From Agapetus fuscipes (Eukaryota > Arthropoda > Insecta > Trichoptera > Glossosomatidae), in NCBI GenBank assembly GCA_951799405.1, contig OX637353.1:7998001-8062000 (forward strand): a DNA stretch of 64,000 nucleotides, in the 5' to 3' direction. Positions 23,781-37,700 of this stretch are shown one piece after another. Below the pieces are notes generated by a model. It was not told the DNA's origin. It did no database searches and saw only the letters and a list, made by a program, of their open reading frames with translations. Each line of letters opens with the position of its first letter. Positions within the stretch are counted from its first letter, which is position 1. Made by a program: the position numbers and the translations under genes.

Positions 23781-23951
23781 GAAGCGCTATTCTGCTAAAT
23801 TCCTTACGGCCGTAGGGCGAGGAGATAGCGATTTGTGTCCAAAAATAAGGTGTACTGTGATTTTTTATCTATGGAGTTCTTTCGCAAGCACTAGCACGCT
23901 CTGACTTGGATTGATATCCAAAGTGTAAGGAATTTAGCAGAATGGCACTTC
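23781..23951. mobile_element. MITE, 171 bp
   Basis: Terminal inverted repeats of about 27 bp: the left end contains ATTCTGCTAAATTCCTTAC and the right end its complement, GTAAGGAATTTAGCAGAAT. There are only two mismatches. I see no clear target duplication and no coding region. Confidence 0.65.
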
Positions 23952-26900
23952 TGATCCTAATTTTACAGATGTCAAACTTTCACCTAAAATGTGAAAAAAA
24001 TGGAGACTGAATAAAAAGGAGAAATAAAAGATTCCATTCATTTATTAACATTCTTTATATTTCATAACTTTTGATATAATTTGATTTACCTAAGCAACGT
24101 TTTGTTTCCTATAAATTACCTAAATATTCCACAAGTACCTAATAGGTATTATAATGGCTCAATACAATTTAAATACTTGATTATACAATTATTTTTTGAA
24201 AATTCAATTTACTCAAAGATAGATTAAGTACAAGATCAATGAAGTTGAAAATACAAACATTATTTCTCTTTTTTTTTAAAGATTATTTTCAAAGTAAGTA
24301 ACTAGTAAATTTTAAGAAAATATTTTAAATTTAATACTGTAACAAAAAATGTAAAAACAAAGCCAAGTTTAAAAAGTTTATGAATCACATTTCAAATTTT
24401 TGATTAATTGTTTTTCAGCAAGCCTAGAAAGTACAAAATCAAAGATGGCAGCAAATCCTTTTTAACACAATCTTTCCTTATCATAGTCGAAAAATTAAAA
24501 CATTGAATTAATTTGACACGTAGACAATGAATATGAAATAGATTTTTTAAGTAATTGAGAGGTAAGTCAAATTATGAAGGCGTCTTTTTTTAAATGTAAT
24601 TGAAAAAATAAATCCTCATATTGTGTCACACAAAAGTTATGATGGCCGTGTAGGCCTGGTTGCTAGGGTAAGGCTATTTAATATTTTGTTGTAAATCAGC
24701 ATCATCCATTCAAAAAGACAGTCCTAGCAAATTGATGTGAGAAAACACACCCATTATCTGTATTTTTTAAACAAGTTAGAAGTGCAATCCCTTTTGCCAG
24801 AAAATAGCAGTGTCTTTTTCCAAATCAAAAGTTGTTATTACATTTTCATCACTTGCAATATATTTCTTAGCTTGGTTATCTTTCATACAAAAATATTTTG
24901 TAGGTTAGAGATATACATACGTATCAGTAGCGATAACAGATCTCTCTAAATTTATATTTTACAATAATATTCTCACTTAGTAGTGTTTAATCATAAAACA
25001 GTGACAAAATTAATCTGGGAGCCGTTTTTCTTTTGGCTTGTGAGTCACATAGAGCTTAAGTCGGCCACATAGGTTTTTTTCTTCAAAAATCAGATTAATA
25101 TATTCTTCTTCATTTTCTTCAAATTTATTTCTCTCGTTTTCAAAACAATTCCAGATGCTCACCTTTGGATACGACTACAGCCGACTTGTGAAAAACAAGT
25201 GGCTATTTTTCTTATAATTTATATTCCATAACTCCTCATTAGAAGTCATATTTCTTCCCGCCATTTTTAAACTCAAGTGTCAAATTATCATGAGCTGTAA
25301 AAAATATTTTCCCAATTTTCGTGAATGAGATTTTTTGAGTAGGTACTAATTCCGTGATACACACGCCCATTATTACACTGATGAAAAATGCAAAAATCAC
25401 GTGAGAAATGAGTGATAGAAAAAGATTTAGATATTTTGTGTTACAGCTAACTTCTTAGGCAAAAATATTACTGCACGGATTTTTAATTATAATGTATCAA
25501 GTATGGTAACATTGTAAATTTACATTCATAGAAAAATACTGAGTAAACTTGTAAGTAACAAAGTTATTTTCAAAGTAGTCATTACAGGGTTAATATTAAA
25601 TAATTTTAACTACCTAACCTAACATTTCACATTAAAAGTACAAAATTAACAGAAATTATACAAACCTAAAGATCACTACTTACATCTACATGGCTCAAAA
25701 TCATACAACGTGTTTTATAAGGACTGGGTTTTCTCTTTTCAAAATCATTTAGGAAAAAACTATTTTATTCAACGGCAACACTGTAATTTATATGTACCTA
25801 CTTGCCATAGTTTTAATCTATTTTGGCCAAATGGAGTCAGAACAAAAAGCCAGCAGAGTTGCTAACCAAATTGCATTAGGTATTTTGTTTATGGTTGCTA
25901 AGGACGCAGTCGCCTAGACCTGTGATGTCACCCCACTGAAGGAAATTTGGAATGTTCTAACTCCACTAAGCAATGAACATAAAACCCACAATTTAACAAG
26001 AATCATACAATATTGTATTTTATTTTCCGTTTTATTGAAATAGTAAACATTTAAGAGAATTGGAATTCAAACTAATGTTAAGGAGTAAGTAATGAAAAAA
26101 TCTAAAATATTCATTAATCAATTGCCAAACTGAAAATTGCAAGGAAAAACAAAATGCAAACTAAGTGTTAAAATACCAATGGTGAAACCCTAATCAAGCA
26201 ATTAAAAATAATACTCTAGTTTCAAACTAATATTGTTTTTGTGGACAGTCTTATTAAATTATTTATTTAGGCAACATAAATATTGCAAATATTTAGTTGC
26301 GTTTATTATCATCAATTTCTAGTCAAAAGTTTAGAAAAATAGTTGTTTTTTTTTTTATTATTTATATTCTATTTTATTAATTCATTATGAATAGTTATTA
26401 TTTTCGATTTGATCAAAAACATTGGTCCCACCCTATTCAATACATTAGAAGGTTTTCAATTCTGTTTATTTTTTCTTAAATAACAAGCAAGAGTTTACGC
26501 AGCAAGTCTTTCATAACAAATAGGCATGACGTTCTCTACATATTCAGCGCCTTATAGCTAAACACATTACAGTACTTAACAAGGAGTTTATTGGTTGTAA
26601 ATAAATTATGATTTACACTTAATTAAATTGTAAAAAATCTAATTTGCCTAAGACATGATCACAGCCAAGAATCGGGTTGAGGTATATCACACTGCAAGAA
26701 TAATCCAGTTTGGCCGCCACCACATACCAGGCGCCAACACTCCGTCGAGGCTCAAAAGCACCAAACTGCAACCTAGCCTTGCCTAAGAAAGAAAATCAAC
26801 AGTGAATATAAATGAGTCTTCTGATTCGTATCTGCGGTAAGATAAAATGTTGATCCAACAAATATTATCATACAATTGCACCTCTTTCATGGTACATGTC

Positions 26901-27055
26901 CACTTGAAAGAAAATAGTTTCAAGATAAGTGTCGAGACTAAACTTACAAATGGACATGAGCCTAAGAACACTCATCTCTATCTCCATATCCATTTGTGGG
27001 TCTAGTCTTGACACCGTTCTTGAGATTCTTTTGTCTAAAGTAGAAACTTTTTTAT
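23952..27055. other. No gene seen; AT-rich intergenic DNA
   Basis: About 3 kb of AT-rich DNA between the two convergent genes. A phrase GTTGCTAGGGTAAGG with ATATTTTGTT near 24660 resembles 51390-51430. A phrase GACCTGTGATGTCACCCCAC near 25920 resembles 48233. These are old, unclassified repeats. No exon is supported. Confidence 0.45.
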
Positions 27056-27059
27056 TATT

Positions 27060-27295
27060 AGAAAGATCCTGTAACAGTGTTTGGTGAGCATGCTTTTGCA
27101 GTGGCAGTTCCAAGGGCATGGAACAGACTAGCACCTGTGGTTCAAGAGATTGCCGACAGCAGTTACTTCAAGAGACATTTCAAGACAGGTCTGATCACCG
27201 AATCTTTTGGGACAATGTCACGAAAAAGCGCCAATGAAAGAAATCAACTGGTTCATCGTCATCATCATCCTACTGAATTTTCTGAATTTGTATAA
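27060..27295 (+). mobile_element. LINE 3' fragment
   Basis: The plus frame FGEHAFAVAVPRAWNRLAPV, then IADSSYFKRHFKTGL, is the C-terminal end of a CR1/Jockey-like ORF2. The frame stays open for 72 codons, so this copy is younger than its relatives. Confidence 0.7.
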
Positions 27296-27479
27296 TTATT
27301 TCAAAGATTTGATACTTTCATACTGACACCCTTGAATGGTACAGATTTCAGAAATAACCCAAATATTAATTTATCAACATTTTGTCAATGTCATAGTAGA
27401 AACTAGATGACCCAAGTATAGTTACTGATAAAAATTGATTCAAATATTAATTTTTACTGTAATTTAGCATATTCTGGCC

Positions 27480-27950
27480 TCTAAGAAGTGTTCGCCCCTG
27501 CCACACACACATGCATCCATGGCCATCTCACTTAAGCACCATTTTAAACGATAGATGGCCGCCCCACGCCACCAGAAACAAACATTCAAGGTCATGACCA
27601 CCTCACACTACCATCACATTGAGGGTAAACGACAGGTCAAAGATTTGTGCAAAATGTTAATGTGAAAATTGCAAGAAGTGGCACAAGAAGAGAAAACATG
27701 CATGAGCAAAAAAATTAAATTGACACATTGCATTAATATTACACAAAAGAATATGTGCATTTTATTTTCTGCTCATTTAGATCTTGTACAAATCTTCAGC
27801 GCTGTCATGATTCTTCAAAATGATGGAAAACCATGTCTCCAAACGCTAGAATTCAACGTCATGACCATCTCACACAAGCACCATGTTAGAATTGAATGGC
27901 CTCCCACTAATCACACTTCCGCTGACTTTCCGTCATCATATTGACTGGAG
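27480..27950. repeat. Degenerate local repeat
   Basis: CATCTCACTTAAGCACCAT near 27525 and CATCTCACACAAGCACCAT near 27865 head related ~50-bp segments (ATGGCC with GCCCCAC or TCCCAC). A third partial copy lies near 27595. Origin is unknown. Confidence 0.35.
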
Positions 27951-28035
27951 GGATAAACAACCCGTGATACAAATTACAATTTCCCTAATGTATATTTTTA
28001 GAATCCAATCACAGGCATTCCGTGTTATCATATTG

Positions 28036-28041
28036 TTTATT
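28036..28041 (-). promoter_or_regulatory. Polyadenylation signal of the flippase gene
   Basis: AATAAA on the minus strand, about 80 bases after the stop codon at 28122. This gives a short 3' UTR that remains GC-richer than the surroundings up to the signal. Confidence 0.65.
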
Positions 28042-28121
28042 GTTTAGCCTCCGTGCTCTGTAGGAAATGCAGCACCACCGGCTGACGCATTGTTGCACAG
28101 GTAGGTGTCGCCCGCGTGAGC

Positions 28122-31100
28122 TTATCCGATGGCCGTCAGCGTGGAGTGTTTGCTGTTGGTCGCGTCATCAGTTGATCTGAAGAACAAAACAAACAAAACT
28201 CTGTTACTTTATCAAACAAATGAATTAAATAAAATAAATAAATATACAATATTTTTGTGTCCACTATTATCTTTTACCATTCATTTGTACATTATTCATT
28301 ATTTGGTGCATTGCCAAATCACTTTTGCTCTCAGAAACTGGCATGTCCATAATCTATAATACATCTATAATCTAAGCTGCAAAGGGATATATAAACATTT
28401 AAAATTCATATTAAATGCATGCCAACAAACATACACGTATAAATTTGTCCTTACAAATGCTGCTTATGTACTAAAAAATTAAAATCCAAACCTCAAATAA
28501 ACATACACCTTGCAACTTTTGCCGACCTTCCCTGAAACAGCGGTGACATTGGCAAAATGAACCATTTTTTTACAGTATGGGTGGTCAGCCTATTTTTTTT
28601 TAATTCTGGAATTAACTTGTTTGTCTATTTAATGTGTTAAGAAAATCTCTCTTAGAAGTCATCAACGCCAATGCAAGATTGCTCTTAGGATGACAAGGGA
28701 CGCAAACAGAAACATACTAATTATTATGGGACTTTAAAGCTCGAGAAATTGAAGGGAAATCATTTTAGGAAGATACAACTTCTTCTTCAATGGCGTTACA
28801 GCCCAACTCAAGTCTTGGTTTTCTTTAATTTTTGCATTTAACTCCGTCTCACATCCAACACTATTTTCCAGTTCGCAACTTGCAGAAGCCAAGCTGCATC
28901 TTTCCCAATTTCATCTCTTGATATCAGTCTGGGCTTTCCCTCTCTTCTTCTTCCTCCAGGTTATCATTATTTTGGGAACTTCCTCTTGGTTGAGCTATAA
29001 AGACCATAAATAAGAATAATTTACCTGTATATATGTGCGGAGTGAGAAGCATTGTGATAATGAGCAGCGAGAGGGAGGTGGCCGATCTTCCTGGCTCTTC
29101 TTCGTTGTATAACAGCTCGTCCAAGTGGTCCAGGCCATACTGATGCACAGACAGATCTCCACACCAACCTGGACAAAAGCAAAATCAAGTTTATCATGTT
29201 TTGTTCATGTGAATCACACCCCTTAAAAAGTCGCGATAAGTACATAGAGCACTGGTCAGCGCTTTGGCAGTTGAGAGGTTAATGCAATTGTCGGCGATGT
29301 TTACCTGGGAGCCAAGGTCATGACGCAGCTCAGGGCGATGACCAGCCAGTACTCGGGCGTGGCGATGGCGGTCTGCATCACCCAGTAGTTGGAGGGCAGG
29401 CCCATGCACTGCACGCACAGGCCGCTGTACACCAGCGAGAAGGAGTAGTACACGCCCAGCGACACCACCAGCGACAGCACGTGCAGGATGGTCTGCAACC
29501 AACAAGCCGTATAAATTCAACAAGCGGTACTAATGCTATCTAGCAGGCGCATGCATATGGTATAGGCAAATACATTTCAGAATAGACAATTCATAGACAA
29601 TTCTGTATCGAGTGCAGTAACACGCATTAACCGACTTTATTTATATTAATTTGGAGTTTTACTGTTTTTTTGTTGATTTTTGGAGTTCTAAGTGTATATT
29701 GTTGTAGCTGAACGTGTGTTTTGCCACATATATTGTGGGTTTGGTATTGTAAAGATAAACAGTGCTCAAATTAAAAGATTTATTAATTTGCAATACGAGT
29801 CATCTGATTTTGACAGCGTGCAGAGCAAATAGTACCTACTACTACCATCCTACCTACCTACTGTGACCATCGTTAATAAGCTTCTCATCATACAGCTGTC
29901 AAATTGTTTCCTAACCAATCTCCAATTTATATTTCCTTGAAAAATTCATACAAAATGAACACAACCGTTAATTCCAACTCCCTATCCTGCGTCGAGAGGC
30001 TGAAGGACGCTAAAATTCATCAAAAGAAAATCAAAGAACTGCTGGCAATTAATATCCTATCTAAAGATCAGCGCGGAGCTGTCAGTGATGCTGTTAGTGG
30101 TATAATGGAACACTTGATCTTCCTTGTCAACTCTGCTGCCTCGCAGGATAAAATAGAGTCTAAGTTAGATCACATAGAAGAATCTATCCAGACTATTTCT
30201 GACAACATAAAAGTGAAATTCGATGATGTTTTCAAAAACGAAACTAATGCGAAAAACGTTAATAATCTGTACAATCTAATGTTAATCCCGTTAAATCACT
30301 CTTCTGCTCATGACCTTATTAAGGAAATTTACCAAAAAATTAAACTAAGAAATCTTGGTATAAGTGTGGAGGAGGTGAAAAAAATTTCTAAAAATAGAGT
30401 CATCATAAAATGTAACAGAAAAGATGATGCGCAAAAATTGAAGAAGTGCATAGAAAACGAATTTAAGGATGTTAACGTTGATGAACTGAAAAAAAGGAAA
30501 CCTACTATGATTTTGAAAGGTGTACAGAATGATTATGATAAGGATGATTTCCTGGAGGACATTGTGACTCAAAACTCTGAGATTTCTGCCCTAAATCCAG
30601 ATCAACACTTTGATGAAATGCTCCGTGTTAAAAAAATTATTAAAAGCAAATATAATGACACATCAAACTACATCGTGGAAGTGGACCCTACTATACGAAG
30701 AGTATTACTTACGAAGGCTAAAGTTAATTTAGGATATCAGAGGATTCCAGTTGAAGATGCGAATGCAATTACTCAATGCTTCTCTTGTCTTATGTGGGGG
30801 CACAGTGCGGCGAGATGTCTGCAAAGAGACGGCCAACATGACGTATGCTGTACTTATTGTGGAGGTGCTCATACGTACAAAGATTGTACAAACAAGGAGG
30901 GTCCTCCAAAATGTAAAAATTGCACAAAGCACAACGAAAGATTTAAGTTGTCTTTTCCTACGGAACATAGGGCCAATGATAAAATAAAATGCAAAATCTA
31001 CTCAAAAATGCTTTTTCTTGCAGAACAAAATATTGAATATTAAATGCTTTCTTTTTATACTTCCTTTGCACTGTTTCAGTACACTCTGTTATCTCTTCTT

Positions 31101-34100
31101 TTTATATTCTCTATCCTATCATAATATAATAATTCATGTATATGGTGGACCTGTGATTAGTAATGATACTGATGTGTGTATATTGTTTTATTTGTACATT
31201 GATGATAGATATGTTGTGAAATGTAAATTGTCTTGTTGTATTTATGGATATATGATAGTGTTCGCACTTTACAATGAATGCATTATTATAACATGTCTAC
31301 CAAATATTTATACCTTGTATAATATGTATGTACTGACTTCTGTTTTATCAAATAACAATGATAACCTACCACTTTTTATTTTGTACTTTTACCTGTCATG
31401 TATGCTTTTTACTTTATTTTTATTTTTTAACTCCTATTATGGCAGTCCTACGTCAAAAGTAAAAAAATACAATGAGCATTAATATTATTGATGACGAGAG
31501 TGACATAGACTTTATAAGAGTGAATAGACTAGAAGACTTTATTGAGTTAAAGGATGGAGCCTATGATAAAAATAATATTGTGTGTGTCCAATTGAACATT
31601 CGTTCAATTTGTAAATATTGGGATATTTTTAATGCATATTTTAGAAATTGTTTAAAGTTTATCGATATCTTAATGCTCTGTGAAACCTCAATAAAGGACT
31701 TCGAAACTTGTTTTTATAACTTGCCTGAATTCAATAGTTTCCACTTCTGCCGAAGTAGCAAAATGGGCGGGGGAATAAAATTGTATGTTAGTAAAAAATT
31801 TAATTTTGTACAAAAATCCCTCCAATCTCTTTGTTTTGAAAATGTCTTTGGAACTTTGACACTACCAAACAAATCTATTATTCACATTCTTGCTCTTTAT
31901 AGACCACCTAACCTTAATAAACAGGGATTTTTAACTGAAATTTCATCATTTTTTAATGATTACACTAACATAAATGATAATATATTATTTCTTGGGGATA
32001 TCAACTTAAACTTGCTGAACGAATGTGATCCGATAACCATATCTTATGAAAACATATTAGCTAATAACTTTATGGTAAAATGTATTTCTGATGTAACTAG
32101 AGAAGCAATAGTCAATGATATTGTTACAAAATCTTGTATTGACCATATTTATTTGAGGTATATAACAAATGATCCTGTAAGTGTTGGGTGTGGTTTCTGC
32201 TCTGTAAATATACGTGCTTGTGTATGTGAATATCTTATAGCTGACCATTATGCGACAGCAATTAGTTTTCAGTATAGACGGAATAATAAATCTGATAATG
32301 TTGTCAAAAATAAACCAATGTTCATTATGTCGCAAAAACGGTTAGATAGTAATATTATTAAAACTGACTGGAATACTCTTCTTGAAGAAAATGATTGCGA
32401 ATTATTATACTATAAAATTTGTAATGCTTTTGATAATTTGTATAAAGAAAGCCTAATTCCATGGTGCCATAAAAATAAAAATAGACCTAACGCTACGAAA
32501 GACTGGATAAATAGGGAGATTCTACAGGAAATAAAACAAAGAGACATCTTATTTAGGAGATGGAAGAGTACACCTAGTAATAAGTTTTATGAAAAGGAGT
32601 ATAAAACGATACGTAATTACTTGAACAAAAAAATTTTGAAATTAAAGTTAACTTTTTATAATGATAAATTTAAGAATTGTTTCAAGGACATAAAAAAAAC
32701 CTGGGATGAATGTAACAAAATCTTAGGCAGAAAATCTAAAACAAATTGTGATGAAGTTATAAAAAAATATTTTGTAAACAACAAATATAATTGCATTGAA
32801 AGTGTTTCCAATGAATTTGCTAAGTATTTCTCTGATAATGTATCCCAGTTAATGCACGTTTGTAGTATAAAAATTGCTGGTCCAGAGCCTGATATGCTTC
32901 CACATAGCTTTTATTTACCTAAAGCTAAACTATCTGAAGTTGTAAAAATAATAAATCTTGCAAAAAACTCTAAAACACCAGGAGTTGACCTTATCCGAAT
33001 GACTGACTTAAAAAAACACGTGGAAATATTGGGACCTCTTGTTACACATTTAATTAACTCAATTATAAACCAGGGAATAATTCCTCTGAAATTAAAATGT
33101 AGCCTAATCAGACCAATCTACAAGGGTGGTGATCACTCTGTAATGGGAAACTATAGGCCAATTAGTATATTACCTGCTCTTGAAAAAATACTTGAAAAAT
33201 ACATTTTCTCAAAGTTGACTCAATATCTTAACAAATTTGAAATTCTGGATACCAATCAATATGGATTTCAGAAGGGTAGGAGTACAGAAATTCTACTTCA
33301 AAGTTTTTCCAATCATATTAATAACGAATTAAACAATAAAAAACATGTATTAGTATTATTCATTGACTTCTCCAAGGCTTTTGATACAATTGATCACTTA
33401 AAATTGCTTAGATACTTAGATGTCATAGGGATTAGAGGCCCAGTTTTACATCTCTTTGAAAATTACCTCTCTAACAGAACCATGACTGTTAATATTGATG
33501 GATCTAAAAGTGATATTAAGAACATCAGTGCTGGGGTCCCGCAAGGATCTGTTTTAGGCCCTATATTATATATAATTTATGTATCTTTTATTAAATATAT
33601 TTTCTCAAATGTAAAATATTATGTATATGCGGATGATACTGCACTTGTCATATCTAGTGAGAATTTAGATGAATGTAACACAATGTTACAAAATGATTTT
33701 GATAAACTGCAGAATTGGTGTCATGATGCAGGTCTTTTAATTAATTAAAAAAAAACTAAAATTATGCATATTAGATCCCCTCATGCTAGAATTAGTACTG
33801 TGCCAACCATAAAAGCCCATAATTATGAATGCCTTCATGTCACCAATAATTGTAGAACTTGTTTATGTGAAAATATTGACATTGTAAGCGATTATACTTA
33901 TCTAGGAGTAACAATTGACTGTTTCTTCAAGTGGGACACACATACTTCAAAAACGTGCAAACGACTGAGATCTGTTGTTGGACAATTATATAAGTTAAAG
34001 TTTATATTGCCGCTCCCTACATTAAGATTGGTATATTTATCGCTTGCCGAGTCCATTATAAGATACGGCCTCACTGCATGGGGACATTCTTGCGCCACCA

Positions 34101-34701
34101 ATATTAAAAATGTACAAAATGTTCAAAATGCTCTCTTAAAATTAATTGCTCCCATAAATGTGTATAACCAAAGGCAGAATATACCATTTTTATTCCAATC
34201 ATTAAATGTCTTGCCTATTAAGGGTATACTATGGAACATAATTATATGTCAACAATTGTTTAATGATAAATATAAAAATAAACTAGAGCATGTGTACCAA
34301 ACAAGATTTACATCTAATGAAGGACTAGTTGTGCCAAGAATTAATAACAAATATGGACAAAGAACGTTGGATTACCTTGTGCCAAAAATATTTAAGTTGT
34401 TGCCAAAGGACTTTAAAAAGGAATCTACAAACATTAATAAAATTATAATATCTTTGAAGATTTGGCTGGGAGAAAGAACTTTTTTATATTAATTACCTTA
34501 ACTATATTTGTGTTTTTACTCTACTCTTGTCTCCTAATTTTAACTTTAATTTACTTTTTATTTCATACTAGCACTAAATACTAAGACTTATATTTTTTAA
34601 TTTGATTGTTGCACCCGATGACAAACTGAAATTTTTTGGTTTATCGGGACAAAAATGTTTAATTTTTAAGATTTATATTTCTTGTAATAATTGTTTATGA
34701 A

Positions 34702-34755
<54 letters not shown>

Positions 34756-37700
34756 ATTTTCTCCCATACCTGAAAAATTACTCATTTGATATTGGCTGAA
34801 GTGCTAACAGTGGCTCCAATCGAACTTACATTCTGAATTTTAAATCAAGCTTAAATGGTGTTTAACTTTATATTGCCTACCTATTAGGCGCATGTACCTG
34901 TATGGGATGCACGCCCCTGCTATCTAGTGGCATCTGTGTGTTTCTTAAGCTCTGCAAAATTTGTAATGCAACAATAGTTGCTATCACAGTTTATGGCAGT
35001 ATTTCCAGTTCTTTGTGACAGGCAATAACCATGAGAAATGAAGACGTTCAAATTTATAATTTTGGTTTACTCAAAATGTTCTTCAAATGACATTCCTTGT
35101 TCTTCCCCTGTAGTCTTCATTTGTTTTTCAGTCAATAATTACCCAGCTGCGTGTCTCGATGGCCACATGCAGGAGCATGATGAAGATGCAGGAGCTGGAG
35201 ATGGTGACCCCAAACAGCCAGAGGTCTATGCTGCTGCCCCAGAAGGCGTGCATGGCCGTGAAGAACAGCACAATGCTCTGGTAGACGGCATCTAGCATGG
35301 CCAGCCAGAAGGAGCGGGGCAGGTAGTCCGTGCCCAGGCGAGATGCCGCGTACAGCCCAGGGCGCTCCAGCAGTAAGGCCTCGGGCGCCTCACGATCATA
35401 CACTCCTACAATTGTAAACACAATATTTTATAACTTCAAAGAGAATACTACATCTTATCGCGCAACAAAAGGATTGAGCGTGTCATGACAAATCAGTAAA
35501 CTCAAGAGCCCTCTGCGAGCTTGGTCGTTGCTGTAGAAAGCGCCAATTCTCAAGCATGATCCAGTTGCTGTAAGGCTGTATGGACCTATGGTGACTGGTC
35601 TTTGGTCAAGGCAGAATAATTTTTCAACCCAGCGAAGAGCAAATTTGAAAACAAAAAAATGTTTTTGTGCTCTGCCGGGATTCAAACCCACTACCTTCCA
35701 ATCACGAGTCCAAAGTGTTAACTACTGGACTAAGGACTGGTCGATCACATACAATAATGGTCCACATACAGCTATATAACTGAAAACTTGCAGCCTTCAC
35801 AATAAAATGAGAACCTTCCCCCTACAGGAGTAGCAAAACCCCCACTTCAAGTGAACTAGTCGGCGTAAGGCTGGCCCCCTTACCTGTGAAAATAAATAGC
35901 CATGTGCTGAAGAAGTCGCTACATGTCGCAAGAAATTGTATTATATGAGAAGCTTAGTTCTTTTTTCTTTTATTTGCAACAGCGAGATGTGATAAGGGTT
36001 TTTTTTAACACAATAAGTCCTGTTTTGTGTCACAAGAGGTTAATCAGCAGGTCATGAAATGATAGATAATAAATTTGAGAAAGCTTGGTCAGCTTCATCT
36101 TTTTACTTCAGACAAAGCTTCAAGAGTGGTCAACATGATGCCCAGATATCAAGAGACTACGAGGATGTCAACAGAAAAGATAGCTTGAGTTCATAAAAGA
36201 ATATCTTTAACCCTTTAACTGCGGGTGACACGCATAGGCGTCAAGTGTAAACTTGCATACAGTGCAGCTGCCAATCATAGACATCATCCAACTTTGAACT
36301 TATCCCTGACATCTGTGTTGAAGAATTCAAAAGTCTGCAAGTGAAATGAGCTAAACCTTTATGATTTTTGTTCTTGAATAACTAATACATGTGACTGTGC
36401 ACATAGTTTGTTCACAAGTATCGTCAATATATTAAGATAGGAAACAATAAATGTTTTAAAACTGTGCTTGAAAAAGTATTCCGTCCTGGGGGTATATATA
36501 TAATGCCAGAATATTCAGATGCGAAAAAGGTTAAATAAAAATTTTAGGCAAGGACGAGGAAGACACATACTGGAAGAACCTTCTTGTGAAGAAGGCTAGA
36601 AAGCATCGTGGGCTAAGGACCAAAAGAAGAGATGGTTTAATAAAGATCTTACCGATGGCAAGAGGTGGCAGGGACGTGAAGAACAAATTGTAAAGCATTA
36701 GGAACATCTGGTCGACCATCACGGAGGACGACCAGCCACAGAACATTTGGAACCAAAACACCAAGAACACAAAAGTCTGAAAAATAACAAATACAAATTC
36801 ATTACTACATCATTTTTTTTAAGGAAGCCTGTGCGGGAGACTCCCTAGATTCATATCGACGGTAAAAAGCCTATTTGACTTAAGCGACATCATGGGCGAT
36901 ATTGAGTTATATACATCGTTTTTCTCGGTTTTTCAAGCTGCGTCGAATGGTCTAACTTTTGGCGCGATCAGATAACTTTTTTGTCGCTTAAGTCATAAAG
37001 CACCTTGTATGGCGTTTATAAATTTCATGGACTGATGTCCCACGATTTATGACACTTTTTAACGAAATGTCGTTAAAGTATACTCTTACAAGTTGTTGGT
37101 GGTGCATATCCTAAATGTACTTGACGACTTGAGAGTGGACGAGGTAGTTAAGTTAGATAGGCATGCTGTGTATACAATATTCAAAGTCGCATAAGTAATT
37201 TCACTTTACCATAAAAAATATGACTTTGTCGTATAAATTAATAAGACTCATAGTGGATCTATCACAAATGGTGCTTAAATCATATATCCTCCTTTTATTT
37301 ACTAAATGACTGTCGGTTCAGCATTAAGCGTTCTTGCAATACATCACTGGTGATGTCGCTTGAGCAAAGTGTCCTTCCAAATTTTTATAATAGAACTGGC
37401 GCATAAGCTATTTATCTTCAAGATCAATGTAATGATTATTGGCATTTGAATCTATTCAAACAAATGATTTTGGAATGGTCGTTGGCTTTTAAGCTGCACC
37501 AAATAAACATGGGTTGTCGTTTAATGTAGTCTTGTGTGAATAGAAATGCATTGAAGATGTCGCTTCAGTAGTATTTTGAGCGTGCTATCGGTTGGTTGAT
37601 GCTCTGCAACGCCAGGATCTCAGTCAACACTCGGAATCGATGTATCTACGGGAAGTTATTGTTTGTTGTCAATGAAAAATATTTCCATATTTTATTACTG

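Larger units (their letters stand above)
29600..34752 (+). mobile_element. Near full-length non-LTR retrotransposon (CR1/Daphne-like) in a flippase intron
   Basis: ORF1 (29955-31043) and ORF2 (31472-34492) are followed by a ~200-bp 3' UTR and about 53 A residues ending at 34752. The 3' UTR carries a hairpin pairing CCCGAT with ATCGGG (about 34614-34648). The 5' boundary is estimated at about 29600; no target duplication was found. The element lies in the sense opposite to the flippase gene, between its exons at 35143 and 29492. The uninterrupted poly-A and long open frames suggest a recent insertion. The clade is uncertain: LNIRSI and [10 protein letters not shown] point to CR1/Daphne/Jockey relatives. 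Confidence 0.85.

Noticed and set aside
26622..26782. Possible minus-strand terminal exon after acceptor TTTCTTTCTTAG (frame ARLQFGAFEPRRSVGAWY)
   Set aside because: The flippase coding sequence ends cleanly in the exon at 28176-28122, with matching phase and an AATAAA. This segment would give a stop within three codons in the required phase. No related protein is recognised.
28924..28985. Acidic frame [14 protein letters not shown] after an AG as a flippase C-terminal exon
   Set aside because: Wrong phase for the preceding exon; the in-phase reading hits TAA within ten codons. The region looks like LINE sequence.
29025..29245. Alternative antisense or shifted frames around the last flippase exons
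   Set aside because: Only the frame giving [12 protein letters not shown] is phase-compatible with the exons on both sides.
31018..31482. 154-codon open frame between LINE ORF1 and ORF2
   Set aside because: Overlaps both ORFs, is AT-driven and rich in Tyr/Leu/Phe, with no known domain. It is the inter-ORF spacer.
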